Of a DNA stretch of 64,000 nucleotides, positions 7,195-14,397 are shown piece after piece. The notes beneath the pieces were generated by a model, which made no database searches, was not told the origin of the DNA, and saw only the letters and a program-made list of their open reading frames with translations. Each line of letters starts with the position of its first letter. Within the stretch, counting starts at the first letter, position 1. Source of the stretch: an uncultured Oscillospiraceae bacterium (lineage in GTDB: Bacteria > Bacillota > Clostridia > Oscillospirales > Oscillospiraceae); the NCBI GenBank assembly GCA_958423465.1, contig CATZRD010000002.1, positions 55,252 to 119,251 of the forward strand. The letters are read 5' to 3'. The position numbers and the translations under genes were made by a program.

Positions 7195-8310
7195 TTACTT
7201 CAAGCGTTTTCTGGCTTCTGCATAGACGTGCTCTTGCTCCATGTCCTGTTTATAGCCAGTGGCGGCATAATCGTTGTCCATCAGAGCCTTATCCCGGTAA
7301 CACTCTGCCACATAGAGTGCTTCCCGGCGTAGGTCTTTGGAAATTTTCCCTCTCTGGTGATGCTTGCGGATCGTGTTGGTGCGGGTGGTAAACAGGCGGT
7401 AAATTGGGTGATCTCTGTTGTTCTCCTTCTGCCGCATCATGGCGCCGTACTGCCGACAGGTCATCCGACTGTCCTGTGGGGCGATTCCGTCACAGTATTT
7501 TGGAACATGGGCAGTGGTTGTCAGAAAATACCGGTGACAGTTGCGGCACCAGCTGGGTCCGTGGCCGTACTGTAATCCGTTCATCAGATCGAAGACATAA
7601 AAATCGATGAGCCGCTTGAACACGGCCTCATGAACTGTGATCCAGTTCTCCTTATTACTCGGGTCCGGAATGAAGTCAAAACCGGAGATCAATCGAGGGA
7701 AAGAGAAGAACTCTTCAACCTCACCCAAAGGCATTTGCTCCAGCAGGATCAGAAAATCGTCATCCTCATCAAAACACTCGTGTGCCGCTTTCGCAAAAGT
7801 GCTCTCTGTCCGCTTCGTCAGCCTGCGGAGATATTTGCGTTCAAACGCCCGCACAAGCAGGCAAAAATTATAAATGGAGACCAGAATCTTCAAAACCTCT
7901 TCGCTGAACGACAAAAAGAGATACGGCACATTCTCCGGAGACACATCACGATCCTGCTCAAATCTCTCTGGATCCATTGCCAGCTCAAAGGAGTCCCACT
8001 CGTTCTGATACTCCTGTTCGTAAAACGGGGGGCATATATAGATCCACGCCACCGTGTCCTTCATCAAGGGCCGCAGCTCTTCCAGCAGCTCACAACTCCT
8101 GCCTTTTTCGGAGGCGACTGCCGCGTCAACCAGTGCGGTCAGGGTAGTAATTCGCTCCAGCAGCGGATCTTGGACCTCACCCGCGAAGTTCAGAATCTCC
8201 GCGGCAAAGTATCCCGCCGGGAATTCCTTCCCCGCATAGTACACCCGATCCTTCCTGCAATGCAGTGTGAAGGTGTCGAATGTGTTGTATGGCTTGATCC
8301 CCTGCGTCAT
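7195..8310 (-). CDS. DUF6076-like protein of unknown function
   Basis: The 371-residue protein has no recognisable enzymatic motif. Its C-terminal half (about 255-310) holds WCRNCHRYF and later KYCDG and TCRQYG, a C-x2-C...C...C pattern suggesting a zinc site, followed by a basic segment. From memory it fits the DUF6076 group found in Clostridia mobile elements. The start at 8310 is preferred over the in-frame ATG at 8331 because AGGAGG lies between the two, 8 bases before 8310. It pairs with the sigma-like gene downstream. Confidence 0.65.
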   Translation of the reverse strand: MTQGIKPYNTFDTFTLHCRKDRVYYAGKEFPAGYFAAEILNFAGEVQDPLLERITTLTALVDAAVASEKGRSCELLEELRPLMKDTVAWIYICPPFYEQEYQNEWDSFELAMDPERFEQDRDVSPENVPYLFLSFSEEVLKILVSIYNFCLLVRAFERKYLRRLTKRTESTFAKAAHECFDEDDDFLILLEQMPLGEVEEFFSFPRLISGFDFIPDPSNKENWITVHEAVFKRLIDFYVFDLMNGLQYGHGPSWCRNCHRYFLTTTAHVPKYCDGIAPQDSRMTCRQYGAMMRQKENNRDHPIYRLFTTRTNTIRKHHQRGKISKDLRREALYVAECYRDKALMDNDYAATGYKQDMEQEHVYAEARKRLK

Positions 8311-8458
8311 TTCTCTGTCCTCCTGTCCCATATCTTTTTCGATGCTGTCTTACGACAATCTCATTATATCAAAATCCAGAGAATAATCAAGTGAAAGGAC
8401 AAAGACCGCGATGTGGGTGCGGCCTCTGTCCTTATCTTTTTATCAGGAGGAATGACTT

Positions 8459-9187
8459 ATGACCCAAGAGAAACGCTTACGCACCATCGACGGAGCGACT
8501 CTGATGAGCCAGCCGATCCAGCCGCTGAACTTCGTGGTGGACACTCTGCTGTCCCAGGGACTGCACATTCTGGCGGGCTCACCCAAGGTGGGCAAGTCCT
8601 GGCTGGCCCTGTGGCTGGCGGTGGCAGTGGCTAAGGGGGAGCCGGTCTGGGGAATGTCCGTCAAGCAGGGCACCACCCTCTACCTCTGTCTTGAGGACTC
8701 CACCCTCCGTATCCAAAACCGGCTGCTGGACATCACCGAGGACGCGCCACCCACCGTCCACTTCTGTACCGAGGCCGCGCTGCTGGGACGGGGACTGGAG
8801 GAACAGCTCCGTACCTTCCTTACCGAGCATCCGGACACTGTCTTGGTCATCATCGACACGCTGCAGATGATCCGGGGCACGACCTACGACAACACCTACG
8901 CCAACGACTACCGTGACCTGTCCGCACTGAAACGAATTGCGGATGCCCACGGGATCGCTGTCCTGCTAATCCACCACCTGCGGAAGGAGCCGGCCACAGA
9001 TGTGTTCAGCCGCATCTCCGGAACCACCGCTATCAGCGGTGCGGTGGACTCCAGCTTCACGCTGGTGGAAGAGCAACGCGGCAGCGGAAAGGCAAAGCTC
9101 ACCTGCATCGGTCGTGATATTGAGTACCGGGAACTGAAGCTGGAGCGCAACGGTGAAAATGTGTGGGAGTTGGTTGCGGACAGCTGA
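8459..9187 (+). CDS. RepA/AAA_25-type ATPase, truncated by an in-frame TGA
   Basis: The 242-residue product is a RecA-fold ATPase: Walker A GSPKVGKS at residues 40-47, Walker B VLVIIDTLQMI at about 124-134, and an ILLIHHLRK motif. This family includes plasmid and element replicative helicases (RepA-like). The frame stops at TGA 9185-9187, but the same frame continues for 115 codons to 9532 with sensible protein sequence, so the ancestral protein was about 357 residues. The ATPase core is intact; the lost part resembles a C-terminal helical/winged domain. AGGAGG precedes the ATG at 8459. It leads the mobilization operon. Confidence 0.75.
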   Translation: MTQEKRLRTIDGATLMSQPIQPLNFVVDTLLSQGLHILAGSPKVGKSWLALWLAVAVAKGEPVWGMSVKQGTTLYLCLEDSTLRIQNRLLDITEDAPPTVHFCTEAALLGRGLEEQLRTFLTEHPDTVLVIIDTLQMIRGTTYDNTYANDYRDLSALKRIADAHGIAVLLIHHLRKEPATDVFSRISGTTAISGAVDSSFTLVEEQRGSGKAKLTCIGRDIEYRELKLERNGENVWELVADS

Positions 9188-9532
9188 ACACAGCCGGAGC
9201 TGCTGGGCGACCGGATTGTCTGTCTCGTCTCTGAGCTGATGCGTGACCGCTCGGAATTTATCGGCACTCCAACGGAGCTGGCTAAACGGATCGACCCTGT
9301 CGGCGCGGAGCAAATCTCGCCCAAGAAAGTGTCCCGCATGATCCTGCAAAACCTTGACGCACTAAGCGAGATCGGCATTTCCGGTGTAGTGCGCCGCAGT
9401 AACGGAAAGCGGCTCATCGAGCTGCGCCGTGCCGAAAGTGTCGGTACGCAGGGTGCCCCAGCGGTCGGCCCTGTTGACCCTGTCGGGGCACGGTGCGGCG
9501 ATTTACGGGAGGTTTTCGGGTGTGGCGAGTAG
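9188..9532 (+). pseudogene. Cut-off C-terminal domain of the RepA-type ATPase
   Basis: This stretch continues the ATPase frame directly after the TGA at 9185. It contains DRIVCLVSELMRDRSEF and GTPTELAKRIDPVG, looking like a helical DNA-binding tail, and ends at a TAG. A possible restart ATG at 9239 has no good ribosome binding site. A single base change (for example CGA to TGA) explains the break; a sequencing error or suppression of the stop cannot be excluded. Confidence 0.65.
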
Positions 9533-9732
9533 TCCACGCAGGGCGAGAGGAGCGCCGTGTTGGGCCGCTTGCGGCCGAAGGTGGGACGCAGGGGTTCGGC
9601 GCGGGAGAATCACCTCCTTGGAGGTGGCCAGCATCGCGTTTGTCTGGTCACCGGCACAGCCGCCGCCCGCCTTCCGCACGATTTCCGGGCAGAAGCCCGG
9701 ACCCACTTTATCTACGCTTTGGAGGTAACGAT
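9533..9732 (+). other. Gene-free stretch before mobC, candidate transfer origin
   Basis: This 200-base stretch has no gene. It contains a 7-bp stem-loop (TCCGGGC, loop AGAA, GCCCGGA at 9684-9701) followed by CCCACTTTATC, directly before the mobC ribosome site. Transfer origins of MobC/relaxase elements usually sit here, so it is the best oriT candidate. The nick site cannot be read from sequence alone. Confidence 0.4.
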
Positions 9733-10044
9733 ATGAAAAAAGATATCAAATTCAGTACCCGGATGTCTTCCACAGACCGGGAGGCCATCAAGGCGCTGGC
9801 CAAACAGTCGGGGATGTCCATGAGCGATTATGTGACGGCGTGCTGTCTGGGTAAGCAGGTGGTGGTCATCGACGGACTGAAAGAGGTGCTGAAGGAGCTG
9901 AAGTCCATCGGTAGAAATCTGAATCAGCTCGTCACCCTGGCGCACATGGGACGGGTGACCGTGGTCAATCTGGAAGGTGTGTATCGGTCGTTCTCTGAAC
10001 TCTGCGGCACCGTTCGGATAATCCTGGAACGAAAGCGGTGGTGA
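9733..10044 (+). CDS. mobC: MobC-like relaxosome accessory protein
   Basis: The 103-residue protein has a basic ribbon-helix-helix-like start (IKFSTRMSSTDREAIKALAK), then MSMSDYVTACCLGK and the hallmark RNLNQLVTLAHMGRV of MobC proteins, which bind oriT and help the relaxase. The start at 9733 is set by GGAGGT 7 bases before. Its end overlaps the relaxase start by 7 bases, so the two are translationally coupled. Confidence 0.85.
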   Translation: MKKDIKFSTRMSSTDREAIKALAKQSGMSMSDYVTACCLGKQVVVIDGLKEVLKELKSIGRNLNQLVTLAHMGRVTVVNLEGVYRSFSELCGTVRIILERKRW

Positions 10045-11378
10045 CCGTGGCCATCATCAGCTTCACCAACTACAAGCGTGGGCAGACCACCGGCTGCATG
10101 GGCGCCGTGATGCGCTACACCATGCAGGACAAGAAAACCCGGTTCGAGGACAGGCGGTTGGTTACCGGGATCAACTGTCAGTCGGAAAGTGTCTATGCGG
10201 ACTTCATGACCACCAAGCGGCTCTACCACAAGGAGGGCGGCACGATGTTCTACCACATGGTGCAGAGCTTCCCGAAAGACGAAGTGGTCGACCCGGCCGC
10301 CGCTCACGCGGCGGCGCTGAAGCTGGCCGAGTACTACGAGGGTTTCGAAGTTCTGGTCTGCACCCACACTGACCGGGAGCACATACATTCCCACTTCCTC
10401 ATCAATTCGGTCAACTTCGACACAGGCCGTAAACTGCACATCGCAAAGGAGCAGCTCCAGGAACTGCGGCAGCGCAACGACCAGGTGTGCATGGAGTTTG
10501 CTCTCCCAGTGTTCCAACCCAGGAAACAAAAACAGAAAACGAAAACCATGACCATCGGGGAGTACCACACGGCGGCCCGCGGTCAGAGCAAGAAGCTGCA
10601 ACTCATGAATATCATCAACGACTGTATGCGCCACGCCTCCAGCCGAGATGAGTTCATTGCGCTGATGGAGAGCGAGGGTTATAAAGTGCGTTGGGAGAAG
10701 TCCCGGCGGAACATCACCTACACCACACCCAGTGGCTGGCGGTGCCGTGACCGTCTGCTGTTCGGGGACAAGTATCTGAAGGAGAATATGGAATATGAAT
10801 TCAGGATCAGAGAAGAAATTATCCATGGACGAGCTCATGGAGAAGAACCGTCCCGCGCATACACCGCAAAGCACTCCGTCCAATGTGGTGATCCAGTGCC
10901 CAATGCCGGAGGCACTGGACAGGCTGGAGCATCGGCTGCGCTGCCTGGAGGGGAACAGTTACAGTCAGGCAGAGTATCTGAGGCAGCTGACCGAGATGCG
11001 CGGATGGCTGCCCACCCGGATGCAGGTGGACGAGCTGACGAAAGCGGTGGCGGAGCTGCGATGGGCAGTGGATCGGGTTGGGAACCAGAACGAGAAATCT
11101 TTCTCTCTGCCGAAACTCAAACTGCCCAGACCACATCTGCCGCGCCTGTCCCCGGCGTTTCTGCTGATCCTCGCAGTGCTGGCGGCCTTGTGGGTGATGT
11201 GGTACAGCTTGGACGCACTCTGGAACGGGATCAATATGCTGAACACGTAACAGACAGCACCACCGCACATCACCACGCGGACAGCAAAACGCTCCGCAAG
11301 GAGCGGCAGAAGAAGATCGCCCTCGGTCACAAGGAGGACGATCACGAAGAGGAACAAACCTGGCAGCAGACCATGTAA
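10038..11378 (+). CDS. mobA: Relaxase/mobilization nuclease (MobA/VirD2 type)
   Basis: The 446-residue product carries the relaxase metal-binding motif HTDREHIHSHF (His115, His117, His119) and upstream conserved segments such as GCMGAVMRYTM. It nicks oriT and leads the strand into a recipient. The start codon is GTG at 10038 or in-frame GTG 10041/10047, overlapping mobC. Residues from about 253 to 404 are low-complexity (Gly, Ala, Ser) because the same DNA also encodes a membrane protein in another frame. The end RKERQKKIALGH...WQQTM looks like real protein again. No coupling protein is nearby. Confidence 0.85.
   Translation: MVTVAIISFTNYKRGQTTGCMGAVMRYTMQDKKTRFEDRRLVTGINCQSESVYADFMTTKRLYHKEGGTMFYHMVQSFPKDEVVDPAAAHAAALKLAEYYEGFEVLVCTHTDREHIHSHFLINSVNFDTGRKLHIAKEQLQELRQRNDQVCMEFALPVFQPRKQKQKTKTMTIGEYHTAARGQSKKLQLMNIINDCMRHASSRDEFIALMESEGYKVRWEKSRRNITYTTPSGWRCRDRLLFGDKYLKENMEYEFRIREEIIHGRAHGEEPSRAYTAKHSVQCGDPVPNAGGTGQAGASAALPGGEQLQSGRVSEAADRDARMAAHPDAGGRADESGGGAAMGSGSGWEPEREIFLSAETQTAQTTSAAPVPGVSADPRSAGGLVGDVVQLGRTLERDQYAEHVTDSTTAHHHADSKTLRKERQKKIALGHKEDDHEEEQTWQQTM
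10795..11250 (+). CDS. Overprinted small membrane protein inside the relaxase gene
   Basis: In the +1 frame relative to the relaxase, 151 codons run from ATG 10795 (GGAG 10 bases before) to TAA 11250. The product has a charged, probably coiled-coil centre (ALDRLEHRLRCLEGN, ELTKAVAELRWAVDRVG) and one C-terminal membrane helix (AFLLILAVLAALWVMWYSL). In this frame the sequence looks like normal protein, whereas the relaxase frame is low-complexity here, so this frame is probably the better constrained. A role in relaxosome placement or mating is a guess. Confidence 0.65.
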   Translation: MNSGSEKKLSMDELMEKNRPAHTPQSTPSNVVIQCPMPEALDRLEHRLRCLEGNSYSQAEYLRQLTEMRGWLPTRMQVDELTKAVAELRWAVDRVGNQNEKSFSLPKLKLPRPHLPRLSPAFLLILAVLAALWVMWYSLDALWNGINMLNT

Positions 11379-11392
11379 AGGAGGAAAACCAC

Positions 11393-11590
11393 ATGAGTTA
11401 TCAGCAGGCAATGCATGATCGAGAGAATCCCAGATACGCTGAACCAACGGAATATATCACGATGGAAGTGGATGGACTGATTGTTGCCCTCCACTTCAAA
11501 AACACCATTACACAGCCTGGCGCAGTGTCTGAAATTGAGCAGGTGCTGTTGATGGCGCAGGACTTTGAAAATTTGAACAAGTCCGCTTGA
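11393..11590 (+). CDS. Small conserved-looking protein of unknown function
   Basis: The 65-residue product (MSYQQAMHDRENPRY... to ...QDFENLNKSA) has no motif I recognise. It starts 14 bases after the relaxase stop with an excellent AAAGGAGG site, so it is very likely translated as part of the mobilization operon. It is acidic, without membrane segment or signal peptide. Confidence 0.65.
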   Translation: MSYQQAMHDRENPRYAEPTEYITMEVDGLIVALHFKNTITQPGAVSEIEQVLLMAQDFENLNKSA

Positions 11591-11708
11591 TTCAGTAGAC
11601 TTTTTGCCAATGGTGTGGGATACTGTGTGTGCGTATGAACCTTGACAATTGAATTATCAGCAAACCATATGCACCGCAGTCCTACACGAGAAAGGACAGG
11701 GTGCAATC

Positions 11709-13307
11709 ATGGAAAAAAACAAGAGAGTATATTGCCTCTATCGAGTCTCTACCAAAGGACAGGTAGAAAAGGATGATATCCCTATGCAGAAACAATACTG
11801 CCGTGAATTTGCAGAGAACCAGGGATGGGTAATCACCAAAGAGTTTGCGGAAAAGGGTGTCTCCGGTTTCAAGGTAGCTGCCGCTGACCGTGACGCCATT
11901 CAGGAGATCCGACAGGATGCCGAGGAACAGAAGTTTGACATTCTGCTGGTGTTCATGTTTGACCGCTTGGGACGGCGGGATGATGAGACTCCCTTCGTGG
12001 TGGAGTGGTTCATCCGCAACGGGATCGAAGTGTGGAGCGCAATGGAAGGACAGCAGAGGATGGATGATCATATCGACAAATTGCTGAACTACATTCGATA
12101 TTGGCAGGCCTCCGGTGAGAGTCTCAAAACCTCTGCCCGAACAAAAACCCGTCTGTCGCAAATTGTGCAGGAGGGGCGGTTCCGCGGCGGGATTGTTCCC
12201 TATGGATACCGCCTGGAAAAGCAAGGGCGTTTTAATAAAAAGAATCACGAAGTCAACGAGATTCTAATTGACCCGGATGAAGCTGCGGTGGTGCGTATCA
12301 TCTTTGAGAAATATGTCTATGAGGGATTTGGCGCACAGCGGTTGTCCCGGTGGCTGTATAACAACGGCTATCTCAACCGTAAGGGAACAAACTTCGCCAA
12401 TACCACCATCATCAAAATGCTGAAGAACATCATGTACGTAGGCATCCTGCGCAGCGGGGAAACACGCTCGGAAATCTTTCCGGAGCTGCAAATTGTTTCG
12501 CCAGACTTGTATGAACGCGCACAGGGGCTGATGGAAGCCAGGACAATGCACCACGATGAGGTGCCTTTTAACTCCAAAGGGAAGTCGCTGCTCTCCGGGA
12601 TGGTCTACTGTGCCCACTGCGGTTCCAAGCTGGTGCTAACCACCAGCAGCGGCAGACGCGCCAAGGGCGAGCCTAAGCGAGAAACCCGCATCCGCTACAC
12701 CTGCCACTACAAGATTCGCCATCCTCAGGACTGTGACGGTCAGACCGGGTACTCCGGCGAGAAACTGGACGGCATTATTGATAAGATTGTCATCCAACTC
12801 TTTGAGCGGATGAAGACTGCGCCCAGAAGTCAGCTCATTCAAAAGCAGCGGGAAAAAGAACTCCGACTGGCAAACAGTTCGGTTGCAAATCTGGAGAAAC
12901 TCCATGCCGCCGCGGAACGGGAGCTGGAGAGCTATAAGAAAGAAATCATCAAGACCATCAACGGGACTGGTAGTTTCGGCGCGGACATCCTCGGTGAGAT
13001 GATAGAGGATACCCGAAGCAAACTGGCGGCGCTGGCACAGGAATTGGAACAGGCCAAGAAAAAAGCGGCTGATCTGAAGAGCTCTGCTGTTGCCGTCCAA
13101 AAGGAGTATGACAAGATTATGTCCTGGGCCGATCTATATGCGGGGAGCAGTATCGAGGGAAAGAAGATGATCCTGCGACAGCTCATTGAGCGGGTGAATA
13201 TCGGGAAGAACTTTGAAATCGAAGTGGAATTCAAAATCAGTGTCACTCAGTTCTTCGACTTCCTGCATCCGGATGGGGACAAAAGTTTGTATTATCGCGC
13301 ATCCTAA
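11709..13307 (+). CDS. Large serine recombinase (element integrase)
   Basis: The 532-residue protein has the resolvase catalytic domain with the nucleophile Ser14 in CLYRVSTKGQ, the recombinase domain (about 165-290: GRFRGGIVPYGYRLE, IIFEKYVYEGFGAQRL), a zinc ribbon (CAHCGSKLVL and a later C-x3...C pair CHYKIRHPQDC) and a coiled coil near 375-480. Such enzymes insert and excise mobile elements between short att sites without host factors. The start at 11709 follows GAAAGGA; an upstream in-frame ATG at 11649 lacks a site. It is the last element gene and ends 7 bases before the terminator of the opposing tRNA. Confidence 0.93.
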   Translation: MEKNKRVYCLYRVSTKGQVEKDDIPMQKQYCREFAENQGWVITKEFAEKGVSGFKVAAADRDAIQEIRQDAEEQKFDILLVFMFDRLGRRDDETPFVVEWFIRNGIEVWSAMEGQQRMDDHIDKLLNYIRYWQASGESLKTSARTKTRLSQIVQEGRFRGGIVPYGYRLEKQGRFNKKNHEVNEILIDPDEAAVVRIIFEKYVYEGFGAQRLSRWLYNNGYLNRKGTNFANTTIIKMLKNIMYVGILRSGETRSEIFPELQIVSPDLYERAQGLMEARTMHHDEVPFNSKGKSLLSGMVYCAHCGSKLVLTTSSGRRAKGEPKRETRIRYTCHYKIRHPQDCDGQTGYSGEKLDGIIDKIVIQLFERMKTAPRSQLIQKQREKELRLANSSVANLEKLHAAAERELESYKKEIIKTINGTGSFGADILGEMIEDTRSKLAALAQELEQAKKKAADLKSSAVAVQKEYDKIMSWADLYAGSSIEGKKMILRQLIERVNIGKNFEIEVEFKISVTQFFDFLHPDGDKSLYYRAS

Positions 13308-13314
13308 AAACATG

Positions 13315-13352
13315 AAAAAACTCGGGAGATCTCAAAATGAAATCTCCCGAGT
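13315..13352 (-). terminator. Terminator of the tRNA-Ala transcript
   Basis: An 11-bp stem (ACTCGGGAGAT and ATCTCCCGAGT) with an 11-base loop is followed on the minus strand by six T. It ends the minus-strand tRNA operon and was not broken by the element. Confidence 0.85.
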
Positions 13353-13353
13353 G

Positions 13354-13430
13354 TGGTGGACCCGAAGGGGATCGAACCCTCGACCTTACGGATGCGAACC
13401 GTACGCTCTCCCAGACTGAGCTACGGGCCC
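13354..13430 (-). tRNA. tRNA-Ala (anticodon CGC)
   Basis: The minus strand folds into a full cloverleaf: acceptor GGGCCCG with CGGGTCC, D arm GCTC/GAGC, anticodon stem TACGG/CCGTA with loop TTCGCAT (anticodon CGC, read as alanine GCG), T arm GAGGG-TTCGATC-CCCTT, discriminator A and an encoded CCA. It is 74 bases plus CCA. Its promoter at 13572-13600 also covers the decayed tRNA in front of it. Confidence 0.93.
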
Positions 13431-13484
13431 AAATCAACAGTTCCAAAAGCGGAACAGAAGAATAAGCAATATGAAATTATAGAT

Positions 13485-13531
13485 GTGGCAGAAAACCGAA
13501 CCCTTTGCGCTCCCAGCTGAGCTACAGGCCC
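13485..13531 (-). pseudogene. Decayed tRNA, 5' half
   Basis: The minus strand reads GGGCCTGTAGCTCAGC then GGGAGCGC, a clear tRNA acceptor/D-arm start, but after AAGGGTTCGG the second half of the anticodon stem and the T arm are absent. It sits between the tRNA promoter and the intact tRNA-Ala, so it is a dead first gene of a two-tRNA operon. Confidence 0.65.
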
Positions 13532-13571
13532 ATATGCGGTTGTCAGGGGCGCGGCCCCAAAAGCGTAACCT

Positions 13572-13600
13572 ATTATAACGGATGAACGGCGGTTTGTAAA
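13572..13600 (-). promoter_or_regulatory. tRNA operon promoter
   Basis: On the minus strand TTTACA (13600-13595), 17 bases and TATAAT (13577-13572) make a near-perfect SigA promoter, as expected for stable RNA. It lies about 40 bases before the decayed tRNA. Confidence 0.8.
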
Positions 13601-13649
13601 GGGTGATTTTTCGCTTTTCGCAAATTTTCCCGCCGGGGCCGTTCCCTGG

Positions 13650-13686
13650 AAAAGGGAGCGCCTCCGGCCCCGCCGGAAGCGCCCCC
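13650..13686 (-). terminator. Terminator of the thioredoxin gene
   Basis: On the minus strand a 14-bp GC-rich stem with two G-U pairs and loop of about 5 bases, followed by TTTT, starts about 15 bases after the thioredoxin stop. Confidence 0.8.
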
Positions 13687-13701
13687 GTGAAGGTCCCCGC
13701 C

Positions 13702-14010
13702 TTATTTCAGCAGCTCCAGGATGCCGTCCTTGTCCCGGCCCCCCACCTCACGGCGGACCAGCTCGCCGTTTTTGAAGACCATCAGGGTGGGGATGCTCAT
13801 GACCCGGTACTGGCGGGCCAGCTCCGGCTCCTCGTCCACGTTCACCTTGCCCACCTTGAAGCCCTCCGCCTGGGCGGCTACCTCCTCCACGATGGGGCCC
13901 AGCGCCTGGCAGGGACCGCACCAGCTGGCCCAGAAATCCACCAGCACCGGCACGTCGGAGCCCAGCGCCTCCTGCTGAAAGTTTTTTGCCGTCAGCTTGA
14001 TGACAGACAT
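13702..14010 (-). CDS. trxA: Thioredoxin
   Basis: The 102-residue protein carries WCGPC (Cys31, Cys34), FWASWCGPCQ and the cis-proline loop MSIPTLMV, a complete thioredoxin. The start at 14010 follows AAAGGAGG; earlier in-frame Met codons have no site. It is monocistronic with its own terminator. It is a diverged second copy of the thioredoxin at 4967-5272 and, unlike that one, not linked to rhodanese genes, so it is probably the general disulfide reductant. Confidence 0.93.
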   Translation of the reverse strand: MSVIKLTAKNFQQEALGSDVPVLVDFWASWCGPCQALGPIVEEVAAQAEGFKVGKVNVDEEPELARQYRVMSIPTLMVFKNGELVRREVGGRDKDGILELLK

Positions 14011-14397
14011 GTTCCATTCCTCCTTTATATACGCTATCGATCGAAAGTAAAATACAATCATTCATGCGTTCATGAAATTTTGTTATATATTAGTATAACC
14101 GATTTTTTCTGAAATAGCTGTGCCATTTGCAACGATTTTTGGTTTTTTCTGCGAAAAGGCGGTGAGTCCGCGGATAAAAGACAAAATCGGGCAAAAGCTC
14201 CGCCTGTGAGGGGTATTCTGGGCATTCATGATGATTTGCACAAATCATCCCGCTGACGTGGAGCAAACGCTGTGAAATATCCATGGGCTATGAACAAAAG
14301 TGCTTTATTGACATCCACCCCGGTATGGTGTAGAATATATGCCATACTGGCGTGGATGTATACGCTGTATGAAAAATTATAGGAAGGAAATGTTGAG
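14011..14397. other. Intergenic stretch with divergent promoters
   Basis: The 387 bases between thioredoxin and the peptide-binding protein gene contain no gene I can support. The first 100 bases are AT-rich and probably hold the thioredoxin promoter. The only clear signal is the plus-strand promoter at 14308-14336. Confidence 0.5.
14308..14336 (+). promoter_or_regulatory. Promoter of the peptide ABC operon
   Basis: TTGACA at 14308-14313, 17-base spacer and TAGAAT at 14331-14336, about 60 bases before the binding-protein ATG. Confidence 0.75.

Larger units (their letters stand above)
6183..13314. mobile_element. Integrative and mobilizable element (approximate limits)
   Basis: The segment holds, in order, a sigma-like factor, a DUF6076-like protein, a RepA-type ATPase, MobC, relaxase, an overlapping membrane-protein gene, a small protein and a large serine recombinase. 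There is relaxase but no type IV secretion system or coupling protein, so it would need a helper element. The right end must lie between the recombinase stop (13307) and the terminator of the tRNA-Ala gene (T-run at 13315). The left end is only bracketed by 6104-6217. I could not find a convincing direct repeat at both ends. Confidence 0.7.

Noticed and set aside
9185..9187. TGA as a selenocysteine codon
   Set aside because: No convincing stem-loop follows at the right distance and the family has no selenocysteine; nonsense mutation is simpler.
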